From Pseudomonas sp. CCI4.2 (GTDB lineage: Bacteria; Pseudomonadota; Gammaproteobacteria; Pseudomonadales; Pseudomonadaceae), in the NCBI RefSeq assembly GCF_034350045.1, contig NZ_CP133781.1, positions 1,332,001 through 1,396,000 on the forward strand: a stretch of DNA of 64,000 nt, read 5' to 3'. The position numbers and the translations under genes were made by a program. Under the pieces are notes generated by a model. The model ran no database searches. It was not told where the DNA came from and was given only the letters and a program-made list of their open reading frames with translations. Position 1 is the stretch's first letter; every line of letters begins with the position of its first letter. Positions 47,768-60,726 of this stretch are shown piece after piece.

Positions 47768-49813
47768 TCAAATGGTTCGCTGGCAAGCGGCGCTTGAAGC
47801 TATCCACTCTAATCCAGCTGGGGTTGTTTTATATGCTTGATTTGGGTGATTTATAACCTCAGGGTGTAAATATGTCAAAAGACCAAGTTCACGCATTACT
47901 CTTAAATGATTGGTCTTTAACGTGTCTTCATTTCGAGACAAATACCCAGCTAATTGCTCAGCGGTACAGATAGCACCGGAACACAACTCCAGAATAATTG
48001 GCCATAACTTATCTTTTCTTGCCTTAGCAGTGAGGCCTAAAATCTTCACCTTAATAGCTTCGGATACCACGCAACCGCCAACCGTCTGATCTCCGCTTGA
48101 GCCGAGGTCACTAGCATTTGATTGTAGGTCACTAGCATTTGCTTGTAGGTCACTAGCATTTGCTTGCAAGTCACTAGCATTCACGGCGAAGTCAGCAGAT
48201 ACCTGGGTAAAGCTGCACACATCCTCATCGTCGACGGCTTCCTGACCAACGGCTAACTCCATCTGGAAGGACTGACGCGCTGGTTCATTTCCTAAAAGAA
48301 GAATGGGAGAGGGCACATAATAAGAAGACCGTCCGCTGCCACCTTTCTCAATTAAACCTAGGTGCTGCCAAAGCTTACGCAACAAATGACTGGCTTGTAA
48401 GGTATCCAGCCCCGTTATAGCCCTCAACGCTGAATTATCGATTGCCCCTATTTCTTTAACCAATATCAGGGCCTTAGCCTCGTTATCCGTCAGGCCATAA
48501 TGCTGAAAATGCTGAAAATGCTTAAGCCATTGCAATTGATCCTCGCCAAGAAGCTGGTGAAGAAGATAGGTTGCGCCAAATTGATTTGACTCCCGGTTAG
48601 ATGAAAATACAGGAGCCGTTAGGCCCGCCGCATCCAGCAGTTTTTTCATCGTGCGAATCCCGGAACCCTTTGTCTCAGCAAAATTCAATTCGTACAAAAC
48701 TGCAGCTATCACAGGGTTGCGTTGACGAGAACCCATTTCTCCCAGTTCAACATCAGGCTTTAGCGAATAGCCTGGATTGCGAATTTCAAGACGATTACTG
48801 TAACGAACGACTAACACAGGTTGATTAATTTGATAGTCGCGGTGCATTACAGCATTCACTACGGCCTCACGTACCACGTTATGCGGCAAAAGAGGCTGAT
48901 CGGCTCTCTGAGTTTGGCTTTCACTTAATCGAAAGTGACTTGGCATGTCGTCCAAAATCGTCGCTTCTAATCGTGGTATTAATCGTAACAGAGACTCTCG
49001 GAGATCCAATGTAGTAGAGAAACGCTGTTCGGCGTCTGCCACCCATTCGTTTCCTTGAACTCGGACATAGTCCACCCTCATAGCGGGCAAAAGACGTCGT
49101 AAAGCAATAGCCTTCCCTAAAAGCAAAAGCCCAGCTAGGTTTGGTCTATAAATCCCATTACTTTTATTAACCAGATTTAATGCACGAAGCATTTCCTCAT
49201 CACCCTCCTGCAACTCGGGTGCGTGAGACCTAACCTTGCTACGAAGATCTCTATAGAGCTGTATTGCTGAAGGATCTAAATCAGTCCATTCCGCATCGAG
49301 GGGTAATGTTTGCTCGAAGCCTATTCCTGATTTGGCCAACAAAATTGGCTCAAGCTCCGCTTCCGTACATTCATAATCACCATTCGCACCACGCCGCCAG
49401 ACGCCTGTCTTTTTTTTATTTTTCTTATCGAGCTTGCCAGAAAACCGGCATGGTTTAGCTGCTAGCTCTAACTCAGGAACGTGAACAGCAACCACCAATT
49501 TTCCGTCAATCAGCGCGTGCTTGCTTTGGATCTGAACTGATTGCTCAAATTGATTACGGCAATTTGTTTGTAGATCGCCAAGCAATTTATCAACATTCTG
49601 AATTCCGTTTACCCAGTAACTAGCGTGAAATTCATCGGGCTCCGACACGCCTAGCAATAACCATCCACCACCTAACCCTGGCTCATTCGCAAAAGCGCAA
49701 ACCGTTTGCATGATAGAAGAACCAATCTCTTCGGCTTTTTTTGCTTCTATCCGAGAGTGCTCATCCAGTTCAAGCAGTTCCTGGTAAAGCTGGTCAACGC
49801 CCCAAGTCATCAT
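47768..49813 (-). CDS. AlbA_2 (Schlafen-like)/HATPase protein with tandem heptapeptide linker
   Basis: A ~681-residue protein. The N-terminal AlbA_2 domain (~15-135) contains RIEAKKA and FANEPGLGGGWLLLGV, as in Schlafen-AlbA_2 proteins that bind or cleave nucleic acid. A GHKL-type ATPase follows, with REAVVNAVMHRDY (317-329), RLEIRNPG and KGSGI (384-388). Then come a winged helix (~444-510), an acidic linker with four NASDL repeats (547-571), and a second winged helix (~590-680). GTG 49819, ATG 49813 and ATG 49810 are possible starts; 49813 is used because GAAG precedes it. It begins 73 bases behind gyrB, same strand, and precedes the primase-helicase. It is AT-rich (23 G+C of 60 at 48001), so probably acquired. 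Likely a regulator/effector partner of the primase-helicase. Confidence 0.88.
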   Translation of the reverse strand: MMTWGVDQLYQELLELDEHSRIEAKKAEEIGSSIMQTVCAFANEPGLGGGWLLLGVSEPDEFHASYWVNGIQNVDKLLGDLQTNCRNQFEQSVQIQSKHALIDGKLVVAVHVPELELAAKPCRFSGKLDKKNKKKTGVWRRGANGDYECTEAELEPILLAKSGIGFEQTLPLDAEWTDLDPSAIQLYRDLRSKVRSHAPELQEGDEEMLRALNLVNKSNGIYRPNLAGLLLLGKAIALRRLLPAMRVDYVRVQGNEWVADAEQRFSTTLDLRESLLRLIPRLEATILDDMPSHFRLSESQTQRADQPLLPHNVVREAVVNAVMHRDYQINQPVLVVRYSNRLEIRNPGYSLKPDVELGEMGSRQRNPVIAAVLYELNFAETKGSGIRTMKKLLDAAGLTAPVFSSNRESNQFGATYLLHQLLGEDQLQWLKHFQHFQHYGLTDNEAKALILVKEIGAIDNSALRAITGLDTLQASHLLRKLWQHLGLIEKGGSGRSSYYVPSPILLLGNEPARQSFQMELAVGQEAVDDEDVCSFTQVSADFAVNASDLQANASDLQANASDLQSNASDLGSSGDQTVGGCVVSEAIKVKILGLTAKARKDKLWPIILELCSGAICTAEQLAGYLSRNEDTLKTNHLRVMRELGLLTYLHPEVINHPNQAYKTTPAGLEWIASSAACQRTI
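48106..48183. repeat. 21-bp tandem repeat (3.7 copies) inside the AlbA_2 gene
   Basis: Units begin at 48106, 48127, 48148 and 48169, each starting (G/A)GTCACTAGCATT and nearly identical, the last truncated. Because 21 is a multiple of three, copy-number change keeps the frame and alters only the length of the linker made of repeated NASDLQ-type heptapeptides. Confidence 0.92.
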
Positions 49814-49886
49814 ATTCACTTCAGTAATATATTAAAAATCTACTCATCAATGATCAGGGCATTGCCGGCACGCGCGAAACGACCTT

Positions 49887-53412
<3,526 letters not shown>

Positions 53413-53437
53413 TCAAATTCTGCTGAGCATGGACACG

Positions 53438-54541
53438 TTACAGGCGCATCGGCATAACGACGTATGCAGAATCATCGTTATCCGATTCCTGCACCAGTGC
53501 GCTGCTATTGGAGTCGGACAGAATCAAACGCACCTGCTCGGTGGTCATCACGCCCAATACGTCGAGCAAATAGCTAACGTTGAAACCAATCTCCAGATTG
53601 CCGCCCGTGTAATCAACGCCGATTTCCTCTTCGGCTTCTTCCTGCTCCGGGTTGTTAGCCTGGATCTTCAAAAGACCGCTAGCCAATTGCAAGCGGATAC
53701 CGCGGTACTTTTCGTTGGACAAAATGGCGGTACGGCTAAAGGCCTCACGCAAAGCCTGCCGATCACCCAACACCAACTTGTCACCGCCTTTTGGCAGAAC
53801 ACGCTCGTAATCCGGGAATTTTCCATCCACCAGTTTTGAGGTGAAAGTGAATTCACCCGTGGTTGCGCGGATGTGATGCTGACCCAAAACGATGCTGACC
53901 ATGCCGTCTTGCTCAGTCAGTAAGCGCGCAAGCTCAAGGATACCTTTACGGGGCACTATGACTTGGTGACGATCTGCCTGCTCGATTTCCGCCGTCATTG
54001 AGCACATTGCCAAGCGGTGGCCATCGGTGGCAACAGCACGCAATATACCAGCGCTGACTTCCAGCAACATCCCGTTGAGGTAATAACGGACGTCTTGCTG
54101 AGCCATCGCGAAACTGGTGCGCTCAATCAACCGGCGCAGCTTGCTTTGCACCAAATTAAAGGTCAGCGATCCTGGGCCTTCTTCCACTGTCGGAAAGTCA
54201 TTGGCAGGCAGCGTAGACAAGGTAAAGCGGCTACGGCCGGCTTTAACGACAAGCTTGTGCTCATCGAGCTTGATGTCTATCAACGCATCGTTGGGCAAGC
54301 TCTTGCAGATGTCCATCAGCTTGCGAGCAGGGACGGTGATTTCCCCTGGCTCGGCAGGCTCTTCCAGTTGAACACGACCAACCAGCTCGACTTCCAGGTC
54401 GGTACCTGTCAGCGAAAGCTGTTGCCCTTGAACAACCAAGAGCACGTTGGAAAGCACCGGCAAGGTCTGGCGGCGCTCTACGACGCCGGCGACCAGTTGC
54501 AGAGGTTTCAACAGGGCTTCGCGTTGAATGGTGAAATGCAT
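53438..54541 (-). CDS. dnaN: DNA polymerase III beta sliding clamp
   Basis: The 367-residue processivity clamp, with three repeated beta-clamp domains. It starts MHFTIQREALLKPLQLVAGVVERRQTLPVLSNVLL and ends YVVMPMRL, the conserved terminus. It lies 38 bases behind dnaA, in the same operon direction. Confidence 0.99.
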   Translation of the reverse strand: MHFTIQREALLKPLQLVAGVVERRQTLPVLSNVLLVVQGQQLSLTGTDLEVELVGRVQLEEPAEPGEITVPARKLMDICKSLPNDALIDIKLDEHKLVVKAGRSRFTLSTLPANDFPTVEEGPGSLTFNLVQSKLRRLIERTSFAMAQQDVRYYLNGMLLEVSAGILRAVATDGHRLAMCSMTAEIEQADRHQVIVPRKGILELARLLTEQDGMVSIVLGQHHIRATTGEFTFTSKLVDGKFPDYERVLPKGGDKLVLGDRQALREAFSRTAILSNEKYRGIRLQLASGLLKIQANNPEQEEAEEEIGVDYTGGNLEIGFNVSYLLDVLGVMTTEQVRLILSDSNSSALVQESDNDDSAYVVMPMRL

Positions 54542-54579
54542 GGTCTAGTCCCTTGCCTTAATAAGCTGCGCTGGTGTCA

Positions 54580-56088
54580 TCAGGTTGTCAGTGTCCGCAG
54601 CAGGTTCTTGTAGTCCTCGCGAATATCCGCGTCGGATTCCTTAAGCTCGTTGATCTTTCGGCATGCGTGCAGCACGGTCGTGTGGTCACGTCCGCCGAAC
54701 ACATCACCAATCTCAGGCAAGCTGTGGTTGGTTAACTCTTTGGACAGCGCCATCGCAACTTGGCGCGGACGCGCTACAGACCGCGAACGGCGTTTGGACA
54801 GCAAATCAGAAATCTTGATCTTGTAGTACTCAGCCACGGTGCGCTGAATGTTATCCACACTGACCAACTTGTCTTGCAGCGCTAAAAGGTCCTTCAATGA
54901 TTCGCGAATCAACTCAATCGTAATATCGCGGCCCATAAAGTGAGAGTGCGCGATGACCCGCTTCAACGCCCCTTCAAGTTCACGGACGTTGGAACGAATC
55001 CGTTGAGCGATGAAGAATGCAGCGTCGTGAGGCAGATCAACTTTCGCCTGATCTGCCTTTTTCATCAAGATGGCAACGCGGGTTTCAAGCTCTGGCGGCT
55101 CAACGGCAACCGTTAACCCCCAGCCGAAACGCGACTTCAAACGCTCTTCCAAGCCCTCAATCTCTTTAGGATAGCGGTCACTGGTCAAAATGACCTGCTG
55201 TCCGCCTTCGAGCAAGGCATTGAATGTATGGAAGAATTCCTCCTGAGAGCGCTCTTTGCGGGCGAAGAATTGGATGTCATCGATTAGCAGCGCATCCACG
55301 GATCGGTAGAAGCGTTTGAATTCGTTGATTGCGTTGAGCTGAAGGGCCTTGACCATGTCGGCAACGAAACGCTCCGAGTGCAGGTAAACAACCTTGGCAT
55401 TCGGGTTCTTCTTTAATAGGTGGTTACCTACCGCGTGCATCAAATGCGTCTTACCCAAGCCGACCCCCCCGTAAAGGAACAGCGGGTTGTAACCGTGCTT
55501 GGGGTTGTCAGCCACTTGCCACGCCGCCGCGCGAGCCAATTGGTTGGATTTACCTTCAACGAAATTTTCAAAGGTAAACGTGCGATTCAAATAACTGGTG
55601 TGCTTGAGCGCTCCCTCTACTTGAACCGACCGTTGTTCGGCCCGAGCAGGCGCCTGCTGCGAACTCGCACCTGCCATAGGATCGAAGCTGGCACGAGAAG
55701 GTTCGTCGTGAACCGCAATCGTTTGGCTAAGAGCTGGCGAACTAACCTGCTGGATAGGTAAGGCCGCTACCTGGTTCACAGTAATCGCGTGCGAGGCCGC
55801 GGCAGCCAACGGCGCATTGGGTGCCGCCCGCGGCGCAGAGCTACGTTTGCTGCCAATTAATAAGGAGAGTGCAGGCACAAGGCCTTGTCCGCGCTCCCCA
55901 AGAAGCTCAAGCAAACGACCGAGGTATTTTTCATTGACCCAATCGAGAACGAATCGGTTGGGTGCATAGACACGCAACTCGTCGCCTTCGGCTTCGACCT
56001 GTAGCGGACGGATCCAAGTGTTGAATTGCTGGGCCGGCAGCTCATCGCGCAAAAGCTCCACGCACTGCTGCCAAAGTTCCACTGACAC
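54580..56088 (-). CDS. dnaA: chromosomal replication initiator DnaA
   Basis: A 502-residue AAA+ initiator that binds DnaA boxes and melts the origin. Domain I is ~1-85, and a variable linker (domain II) ~86-165 is rich in Ala/Ser/Gln. Domain III has Walker [12 protein letters not shown] and Walker [10 protein letters not shown]. Domain IV has the DnaA signature [15 protein letters not shown]. One perfect DnaA box lies inside the gene (54851-54859). Further boxes upstream allow autoregulation. Confidence 0.99.
   Translation of the reverse strand: MSVELWQQCVELLRDELPAQQFNTWIRPLQVEAEGDELRVYAPNRFVLDWVNEKYLGRLLELLGERGQGLVPALSLLIGSKRSSAPRAAPNAPLAAAASHAITVNQVAALPIQQVSSPALSQTIAVHDEPSRASFDPMAGASSQQAPARAEQRSVQVEGALKHTSYLNRTFTFENFVEGKSNQLARAAAWQVADNPKHGYNPLFLYGGVGLGKTHLMHAVGNHLLKKNPNAKVVYLHSERFVADMVKALQLNAINEFKRFYRSVDALLIDDIQFFARKERSQEEFFHTFNALLEGGQQVILTSDRYPKEIEGLEERLKSRFGWGLTVAVEPPELETRVAILMKKADQAKVDLPHDAAFFIAQRIRSNVRELEGALKRVIAHSHFMGRDITIELIRESLKDLLALQDKLVSVDNIQRTVAEYYKIKISDLLSKRRSRSVARPRQVAMALSKELTNHSLPEIGDVFGGRDHTTVLHACRKINELKESDADIREDYKNLLRTLTT
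54851..54859. promoter_or_regulatory. perfect DnaA box inside dnaA
   Basis: TTATCCACA occurs within the dnaA coding sequence near the start of domain IV. It is an exact consensus site outside the origin proper. Confidence 0.5.
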
Positions 56089-56149
56089 AGAGATCCCCTA
56101 AGTTGAAAGCCGGTGAGGCAAAAACAGCCGCCATTGTAACGATCAGCGG

Positions 56150-56515
56150 CTGACTTATCCACATGTAGCTTGTGAGCGGGGCGCGAAGAATCAAGGCTTT
56201 ATCGCTAAATTGCTGGACCAGCAGCATGCGCATAAGCGTTGTGGATAAGCTAGCCTCAGCCCTTTGCATAAGTCACGCCTAAACTCTGTGGATAACCAGC
56301 CTGTGGATAAGATGGCATTCCATGCACAGCTTATCCGAGGGAGTAGCACAGGTGGAGCACCGTTTTTCAACCGAGTTGTCATCCTCTGTACAGCTTGTAT
56401 ATAAAGGCGTTGAGGCACTTATGCACAGAAAAACCGCTCCTTAGCTTTTATAAGCTTTATAAAAGAGCTTTAAATACTTTCCTTCTTTATATCTATATTT
56501 AATCACCCATCCAGT
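56150..56515. other. oriC: chromosomal replication origin oriC
   Basis: This is the main part of the 603-base gap between dnaA and rpmH, which has no other gene. Exact DnaA boxes lie at 56155-56163 (TTATCCACA) and 56241, 56287 and 56302 (TGTGGATAA). One-mismatch variants are at 56419 (TTATGCACA) and near 56329 (TTATCCGAG, weaker). On the rpmH side an AT-rich stretch at about 56440-56510 is the likely unwinding element. The location and layout match the characterised P. putida/P. aeruginosa origin between dnaA and rpmH. Confidence 0.95.
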
Positions 56516-56602
56516 TCCGCCTATACAGCCAAAAAGGTCGATTGGAAAACCATCGCTCAAAAATGGCGTTGATAAGTATTTGAAGGAAACGCTGGTTGGA
56601 AA

Positions 56603-56631
56603 TTGACCTAGAGGCTTGCTTTCTCTAGAAT
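56603..56631 (+). promoter_or_regulatory. sigma-70 promoter of rpmH
   Basis: TTGACC (56603-56608), a 17-base spacer, and TAGAAT (56626-56631). Transcription would begin near 56638, about 54 bases before the rpmH ATG. This fits the strong ribosomal-protein promoter expected for rpmH-rnpA. Confidence 0.75.
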
Positions 56632-56691
56632 CCCCGGTCTCTTAAAACGGGGGCCATTCCGGCCCGTTGTGGACGAACCAGGTAACACGCC

Positions 56692-56826
56692 ATGAAACGT
56701 ACTTTCCAACCCAGCACTATCAAGCGCGCCCGCACCCACGGTTTCCGTGCACGTATGGCCACCAAAAACGGCCGTGCAGTCCTGTCGCGTCGCCGCGCCA
56801 AAGGCCGTAAGCGTCTGGCAGTTTGA
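56692..56826 (+). CDS. rpmH: 50S ribosomal protein L34
   Basis: A 44-residue, strongly basic ribosomal protein beginning [20 protein letters not shown] and ending in a run of Arg/Lys followed by LAV. Length and sequence are standard. It starts the rpmH-rnpA-yidD-yidC-mnmE series next to oriC. Confidence 0.99.
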
Positions 56827-56839
56827 TAAATAGGCACAG

Positions 56840-57244
56840 GTGGTGAGTCAGGACTTCAGTCGGGAAAAGCGTCTGCTGACACCCCGGCATTTCAAGGCAG
56901 TCTTTGACTCCCCCACCGGTAAGGTTCCGGGGAAAAATCTCCTGCTCCTTGCGCGTAACAACGACCTCGATCATCCCCGCTTGGGGCTGGTTATCGGTAA
57001 AAAGAGCGTCAAACTCTCCGTTGAGCGCAATCGCCTGAAACGCCTCATGCGCGAATCATTTCGCCATCACCAGGATGATCTGGTTGGTTGGGATATCGTC
57101 ATTGTGGCGCGCAAAGGTTTGGGTGAAATAGAAAACCCCGAATTGATTCAGCATTTCGGCAAGCTATGGAAACGCCTGGCACGTAGCCGGCCGGCTCCAG
57201 ATGTTAAAACCGAAACTGTAGGGGTAGGCAGTTCAGATGCGTAA
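56840..57244 (+). CDS. rnpA: ribonuclease P protein component
   Basis: The protein subunit that assists the RNase P ribozyme in 5' tRNA maturation. The 134-residue basic protein has the RNR signature ([18 protein letters not shown]). Two adjacent GTG codons (56840, 56843) are possible starts; 56840 gives MVSQDF as in relatives. It lies 13 bases after rpmH, and its end overlaps yidD by 8 bases. Confidence 0.97.
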   Translation: MVSQDFSREKRLLTPRHFKAVFDSPTGKVPGKNLLLLARNNDLDHPRLGLVIGKKSVKLSVERNRLKRLMRESFRHHQDDLVGWDIVIVARKGLGEIENPELIQHFGKLWKRLARSRPAPDVKTETVGVGSSDA

Positions 57245-57482
57245 GCTGGCACTCGTTCCGATCCAGTTCTATCGCTATGCCATTAGCCCGCTGATGGCCA
57301 ACCACTGTCGTTTTTACCCCAGCTGTTCCTGCTACGCGTATGAAGCCATCGAAAGTCATGGCCTTCTACGCGGTGGCTGGCTGACCTTCCGTCGGTTAGG
57401 TCGCTGTCATCCGTGGAATGCCGGTGGTTATGACCCGGTTCCACCTGTACCCACCTCCCGTTCCTCTTCGATGGCCGAGTAA
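57237..57482 (+). CDS. yidD: membrane protein insertion efficiency factor YidD
   Basis: An 81-residue protein that helps insertion of YidC-dependent membrane proteins. It has the family signature [22 protein letters not shown] and the [14 protein letters not shown] block. It overlaps rnpA by 8 bases and precedes yidC by 2 bases, suggesting coupled translation. Confidence 0.97.
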   Translation: MRKLALVPIQFYRYAISPLMANHCRFYPSCSCYAYEAIESHGLLRGGWLTFRRLGRCHPWNAGGYDPVPPVPTSRSSSMAE

Positions 57483-57484
57483 TC

Positions 57485-59167
57485 ATGGATATTAAACGCA
57501 CGATCCTGATCGCCGCCTTGGCAATCGTGACCTATGTCGGGGTTCTGAAATGGAACCAAGACTACGGTCAGGCTGCCCTGCCGACTCAGAATGTTGCTGC
57601 CAGCACTACCGCACCGGTCATTCCGGAAACGGCGCTGGGTTCAAATGCTACTGCAAGTGCCGATGTTCCAAGCGCCAACGGTGAAACTGCTGCCCCTATT
57701 GAAACGCCAATCGCGGCCAGCAAAGACCTCATCCAGGTAAAAACGGATGTGCTCAATCTGGAAATTGACCCGGTAGGTGGTGATGTTGCTCAGTTGCGTT
57801 TGCCTCTGTATCCACGTCGCCAAGATCACCCGGATATTGCGTTTCAGCTGTTTGATAACGGCGGTGAACGTACTTATCTCGCGCAAAGCGGTCTGACCGG
57901 TACCGATGGTCCTGACGCTCGAGCGGCAGGTCGTCCGGTTTACACCAGTACGCAGAAAACCTATCAACTGGCTGACGGCCAAAATGATTTGGTTGTTGAT
58001 CTGAAGTTTGCTGACAACGGTGTCAATTACATCAAGCGCTTTTCGTTTAAGCGTGGCTTGTATGACTTGAAAGTCACCTACCTGATTGATAACCAGAGCG
58101 GCAAGCCTTGGGCCGGTAATCTGTTTGCTCAGTTGAAACGTGATGCCAGTGCGGATCCATCTTCAAGCACTGCAACCGGCACTGCGACTTATTTGGGCGC
58201 TGCGCTGGGTACTCCAGCCGAACCGTACAAAAAAGTATCGATGAAAGACATCGATAAGGCTTCACTGAAAGAAACTGTTCAAGGCGGATGGGTTGCCTGG
58301 TTGCAGCATTATTTCGTGACGGCCTGGATTCCAAACAAGTCCGACAGCAATGTCGTACAGACTCGTAAGGATGCTCAAGGCAATTACATCATTGGTTTCA
58401 CTGGCCCAGCGATCTCTGTCGCTGCCGGTGCAACAGGTGAGACAACTGCCACGCTGTATGCAGGACCTAAAAGCCAAGCGGTATTGAAAGAGTTATCCCC
58501 AGGTCTCGAGTTGACTGTCGATTACGGCATTCTCTGGTTCATCGCCCAACCGATTTTCTGGCTGCTGCAACATATCCACAGCCTGGTCGGTAACTGGGGG
58601 TTCTCGATCATCTTCTTGACCATGTTGATCAAGGGGCTGTTCTTTCCTCTCTCGGCTGCCAGCTACAAATCCATGGCCCGCATGCGAGCCGTAGCACCGA
58701 AACTGGCTGCTCTGAAAGAACAACATGGCGATGACCGGCAGAAAATGTCGCAGTCGATGATGGAGCTGTACAAGAAAGAGAAGATCAACCCGCTAGGTGG
58801 TTGCTTGCCGATCGTTGTACAGATGCCGGTTTTCCTCTCGCTGTACTGGGTTCTCCTGGAAAGCGTGGAAATGCGTCAGGCTCCGTTCATTCTCTGGATC
58901 ACTGACCTGTCGATCAAAGACCCGTTCTTCATCCTGCCGATCATCATGGGTGCAACCATGTTCATCCAGCAGCGGTTGAACCCAACTCCGCCAGACCCAA
59001 TGCAAGCCAAGGTCATGAAGCTGATGCCAATCATCTTCACGTTCTTCTTCCTTTGGTTCCCTGCCGGTCTGGTTCTGTACTGGGTCGTCAACAACTGCCT
59101 GTCGATTTCGCAGCAGTGGTACATCACTCGTAAGATCGAAGCGGCTACCAAAAGCGCGGCTGCTTGA
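57485..59167 (+). CDS. yidC: membrane protein insertase YidC
   Basis: A 560-residue inner-membrane insertase with an N-terminal membrane anchor, a large periplasmic domain (~60-350) and the conserved five-segment core (~355-550: SAASYKSMARMRAVAPKLAALKEQ, NPLGGCLPIVVQMPVFLSLYWVL). The N-terminal linker is rich in Ala/Thr/Pro. A terminator follows. Confidence 0.99.
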   Translation: MDIKRTILIAALAIVTYVGVLKWNQDYGQAALPTQNVAASTTAPVIPETALGSNATASADVPSANGETAAPIETPIAASKDLIQVKTDVLNLEIDPVGGDVAQLRLPLYPRRQDHPDIAFQLFDNGGERTYLAQSGLTGTDGPDARAAGRPVYTSTQKTYQLADGQNDLVVDLKFADNGVNYIKRFSFKRGLYDLKVTYLIDNQSGKPWAGNLFAQLKRDASADPSSSTATGTATYLGAALGTPAEPYKKVSMKDIDKASLKETVQGGWVAWLQHYFVTAWIPNKSDSNVVQTRKDAQGNYIIGFTGPAISVAAGATGETTATLYAGPKSQAVLKELSPGLELTVDYGILWFIAQPIFWLLQHIHSLVGNWGFSIIFLTMLIKGLFFPLSAASYKSMARMRAVAPKLAALKEQHGDDRQKMSQSMMELYKKEKINPLGGCLPIVVQMPVFLSLYWVLLESVEMRQAPFILWITDLSIKDPFFILPIIMGATMFIQQRLNPTPPDPMQAKVMKLMPIIFTFFFLWFPAGLVLYWVVNNCLSISQQWYITRKIEAATKSAAA

Positions 59168-59191
59168 TCTAACCTGTGTATACGTAGTTGT

Positions 59192-59217
59192 AAAACGCCC
59201 CCTCGTGGGGCGTTTTG
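59192..59217. terminator. intrinsic terminator between yidC and mnmE
   Basis: AAAACGCCCC-CTCG-TGGGGCGTTTT is a GC-rich hairpin with A and T tracts, 25 bases after the yidC stop. mnmE begins 31 bases later and presumably has its own promoter or receives readthrough. Confidence 0.88.
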
Positions 59218-59248
59218 CTATCCGCCTTTTGTCTAGAGAAGCCTGGTT

Positions 59249-60619
59249 ATGAACGTTCCTCGTGAAACCATCGCTGCCATTGCCACGGCTCAGGGGCGAG
59301 GTGGCGTAGGCATTGTGCGAATATCCGGCCCTTTGGCGAGTGCCGCTGCGTCTGCAATCATTGGACGCACGCCAACGCCGCGCTATGCGCACTACGGTCC
59401 TTTCAACGATGACAATGGAGAGGTAATCGATGAGGGAATCGCCTTGTATTTTCCGGGACCACATTCATTTACCGGTGAAGATGTTCTCGAATTGCAGGGA
59501 CATGGCGGTCCAGTAGTGATGGATATGCTGCTACAGCGCTGTTTGCAGCTTGGAAGCAGGTTGGCCAGGCCTGGAGAATTCAGTGAGCGCGCATTCCTCA
59601 ATGACAAAATTGACTTGGCCCAGGCTGAAGCAATCGCTGACTTGATCGAAGCCAGCTCTGCGCAAGCGGCACGTAATGCTGTGCGTTCGTTGCAAGGCGC
59701 TTTCTCTGTGCGTGTGGATAATCTGACCGAAAAGCTAATCGGTCTACGAATCTACGTGGAAGCGGCCATCGATTTTCCAGAAGAGGAAATTGATTTTCTC
59801 GCCGATGGCCACGTATTGAATATGCTAGATGCGGTTCGTGAAGAGTTATCCACAGTCCAACGAGAAGCCGGCCAAGGCGCGTTGCTACGTGACGGTATGA
59901 CCGTGGTCATTGCCGGTCGACCTAACGCCGGGAAATCGAGTTTGCTTAATGCGCTCGCCGGCAGAGAAGCTGCAATCGTCACTGACATCGCGGGCACGAC
60001 GCGGGATATCTTGCGTGAGCATATTCATATCGACGGTATGCCATTGCACGTAGTAGATACGGCTGGGCTGCGGGCCACCGATGATAAAGTAGAAAAAATA
60101 GGCGTAGAGCGCGCCCTTAAGGCCATCAACGAAGCTGACCGAGTCTTGTTAGTCGTCGATGCAACTGCCCCTGAAGCGCATGAAGCCTTTGCCTTATGGC
60201 CCGAGTTTCTTGAACAGAGACCCGATCCGGCCAAGGTCACGCTTATCAGGAACAAAGCCGACTTGAGTGGCGATGTTATCGGTCAAGAACGTAGCGCTGA
60301 CGGTCATGTAACGATTAGCCTGAGTGCAATGGCAGCCGGTGAAGGTCTGGAGCTGTTACGCGATCACCTCAAAGCGTGTATGGGCTACGAGCAAACCTCT
60401 GAAAGCAGCTTCAGCGCACGCAGGCGACATCTTGAGGCCTTAGGGCATGCCAGCGCATCGCTTGAGCATGGAAGAGCTCAGCTGACGCTCGCAGGCGCTG
60501 GCGAATTACTCGCCGAAGACTTACGGCAAGCTCAAAAATCATTGGGCGAAATTACCGGCGCTTTCAGTTCTGACGATTTGTTGGGACGTATCTTCTCCAG
60601 TTTTTGCATCGGCAAATAG
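59249..60619 (+). CDS. mnmE: tRNA U34 modification GTPase MnmE
   Basis: Works with MnmG to make cmnm5U34 in tRNA. The 456-residue protein has the N-terminal formyl-THF domain ([21 protein letters not shown]), a Ras-like G domain ([29 protein letters not shown]) and the C-terminal catalytic FCIGK. Its partner mnmG lies beyond the 490-base origin-like gap. A perfect DnaA box lies at 59846, and a degenerate parS-like sequence (12/14 of the core) lies at 59255-59268. Confidence 0.98.
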   Translation: MNVPRETIAAIATAQGRGGVGIVRISGPLASAAASAIIGRTPTPRYAHYGPFNDDNGEVIDEGIALYFPGPHSFTGEDVLELQGHGGPVVMDMLLQRCLQLGSRLARPGEFSERAFLNDKIDLAQAEAIADLIEASSAQAARNAVRSLQGAFSVRVDNLTEKLIGLRIYVEAAIDFPEEEIDFLADGHVLNMLDAVREELSTVQREAGQGALLRDGMTVVIAGRPNAGKSSLLNALAGREAAIVTDIAGTTRDILREHIHIDGMPLHVVDTAGLRATDDKVEKIGVERALKAINEADRVLLVVDATAPEAHEAFALWPEFLEQRPDPAKVTLIRNKADLSGDVIGQERSADGHVTISLSAMAAGEGLELLRDHLKACMGYEQTSESSFSARRRHLEALGHASASLEHGRAQLTLAGAGELLAEDLRQAQKSLGEITGAFSSDDLLGRIFSSFCIGK

Positions 60620-60726
60620 ACTCTCCCTTCCCCAATAACCTCCAACCGAGCGGATGAATGTCTGTCTCGGTGGCTTCCGTTCGCCCAACCTTTAGCAACA
60701 ACCGCTATTTTGGGTGGAATAAGCCC

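Noticed and set aside
48106..48183. Possible CRISPR array
   Set aside because: The 21-base units are directly adjacent with no spacers, and they are in frame inside a coding gene, so this is a protein-coding tandem repeat.
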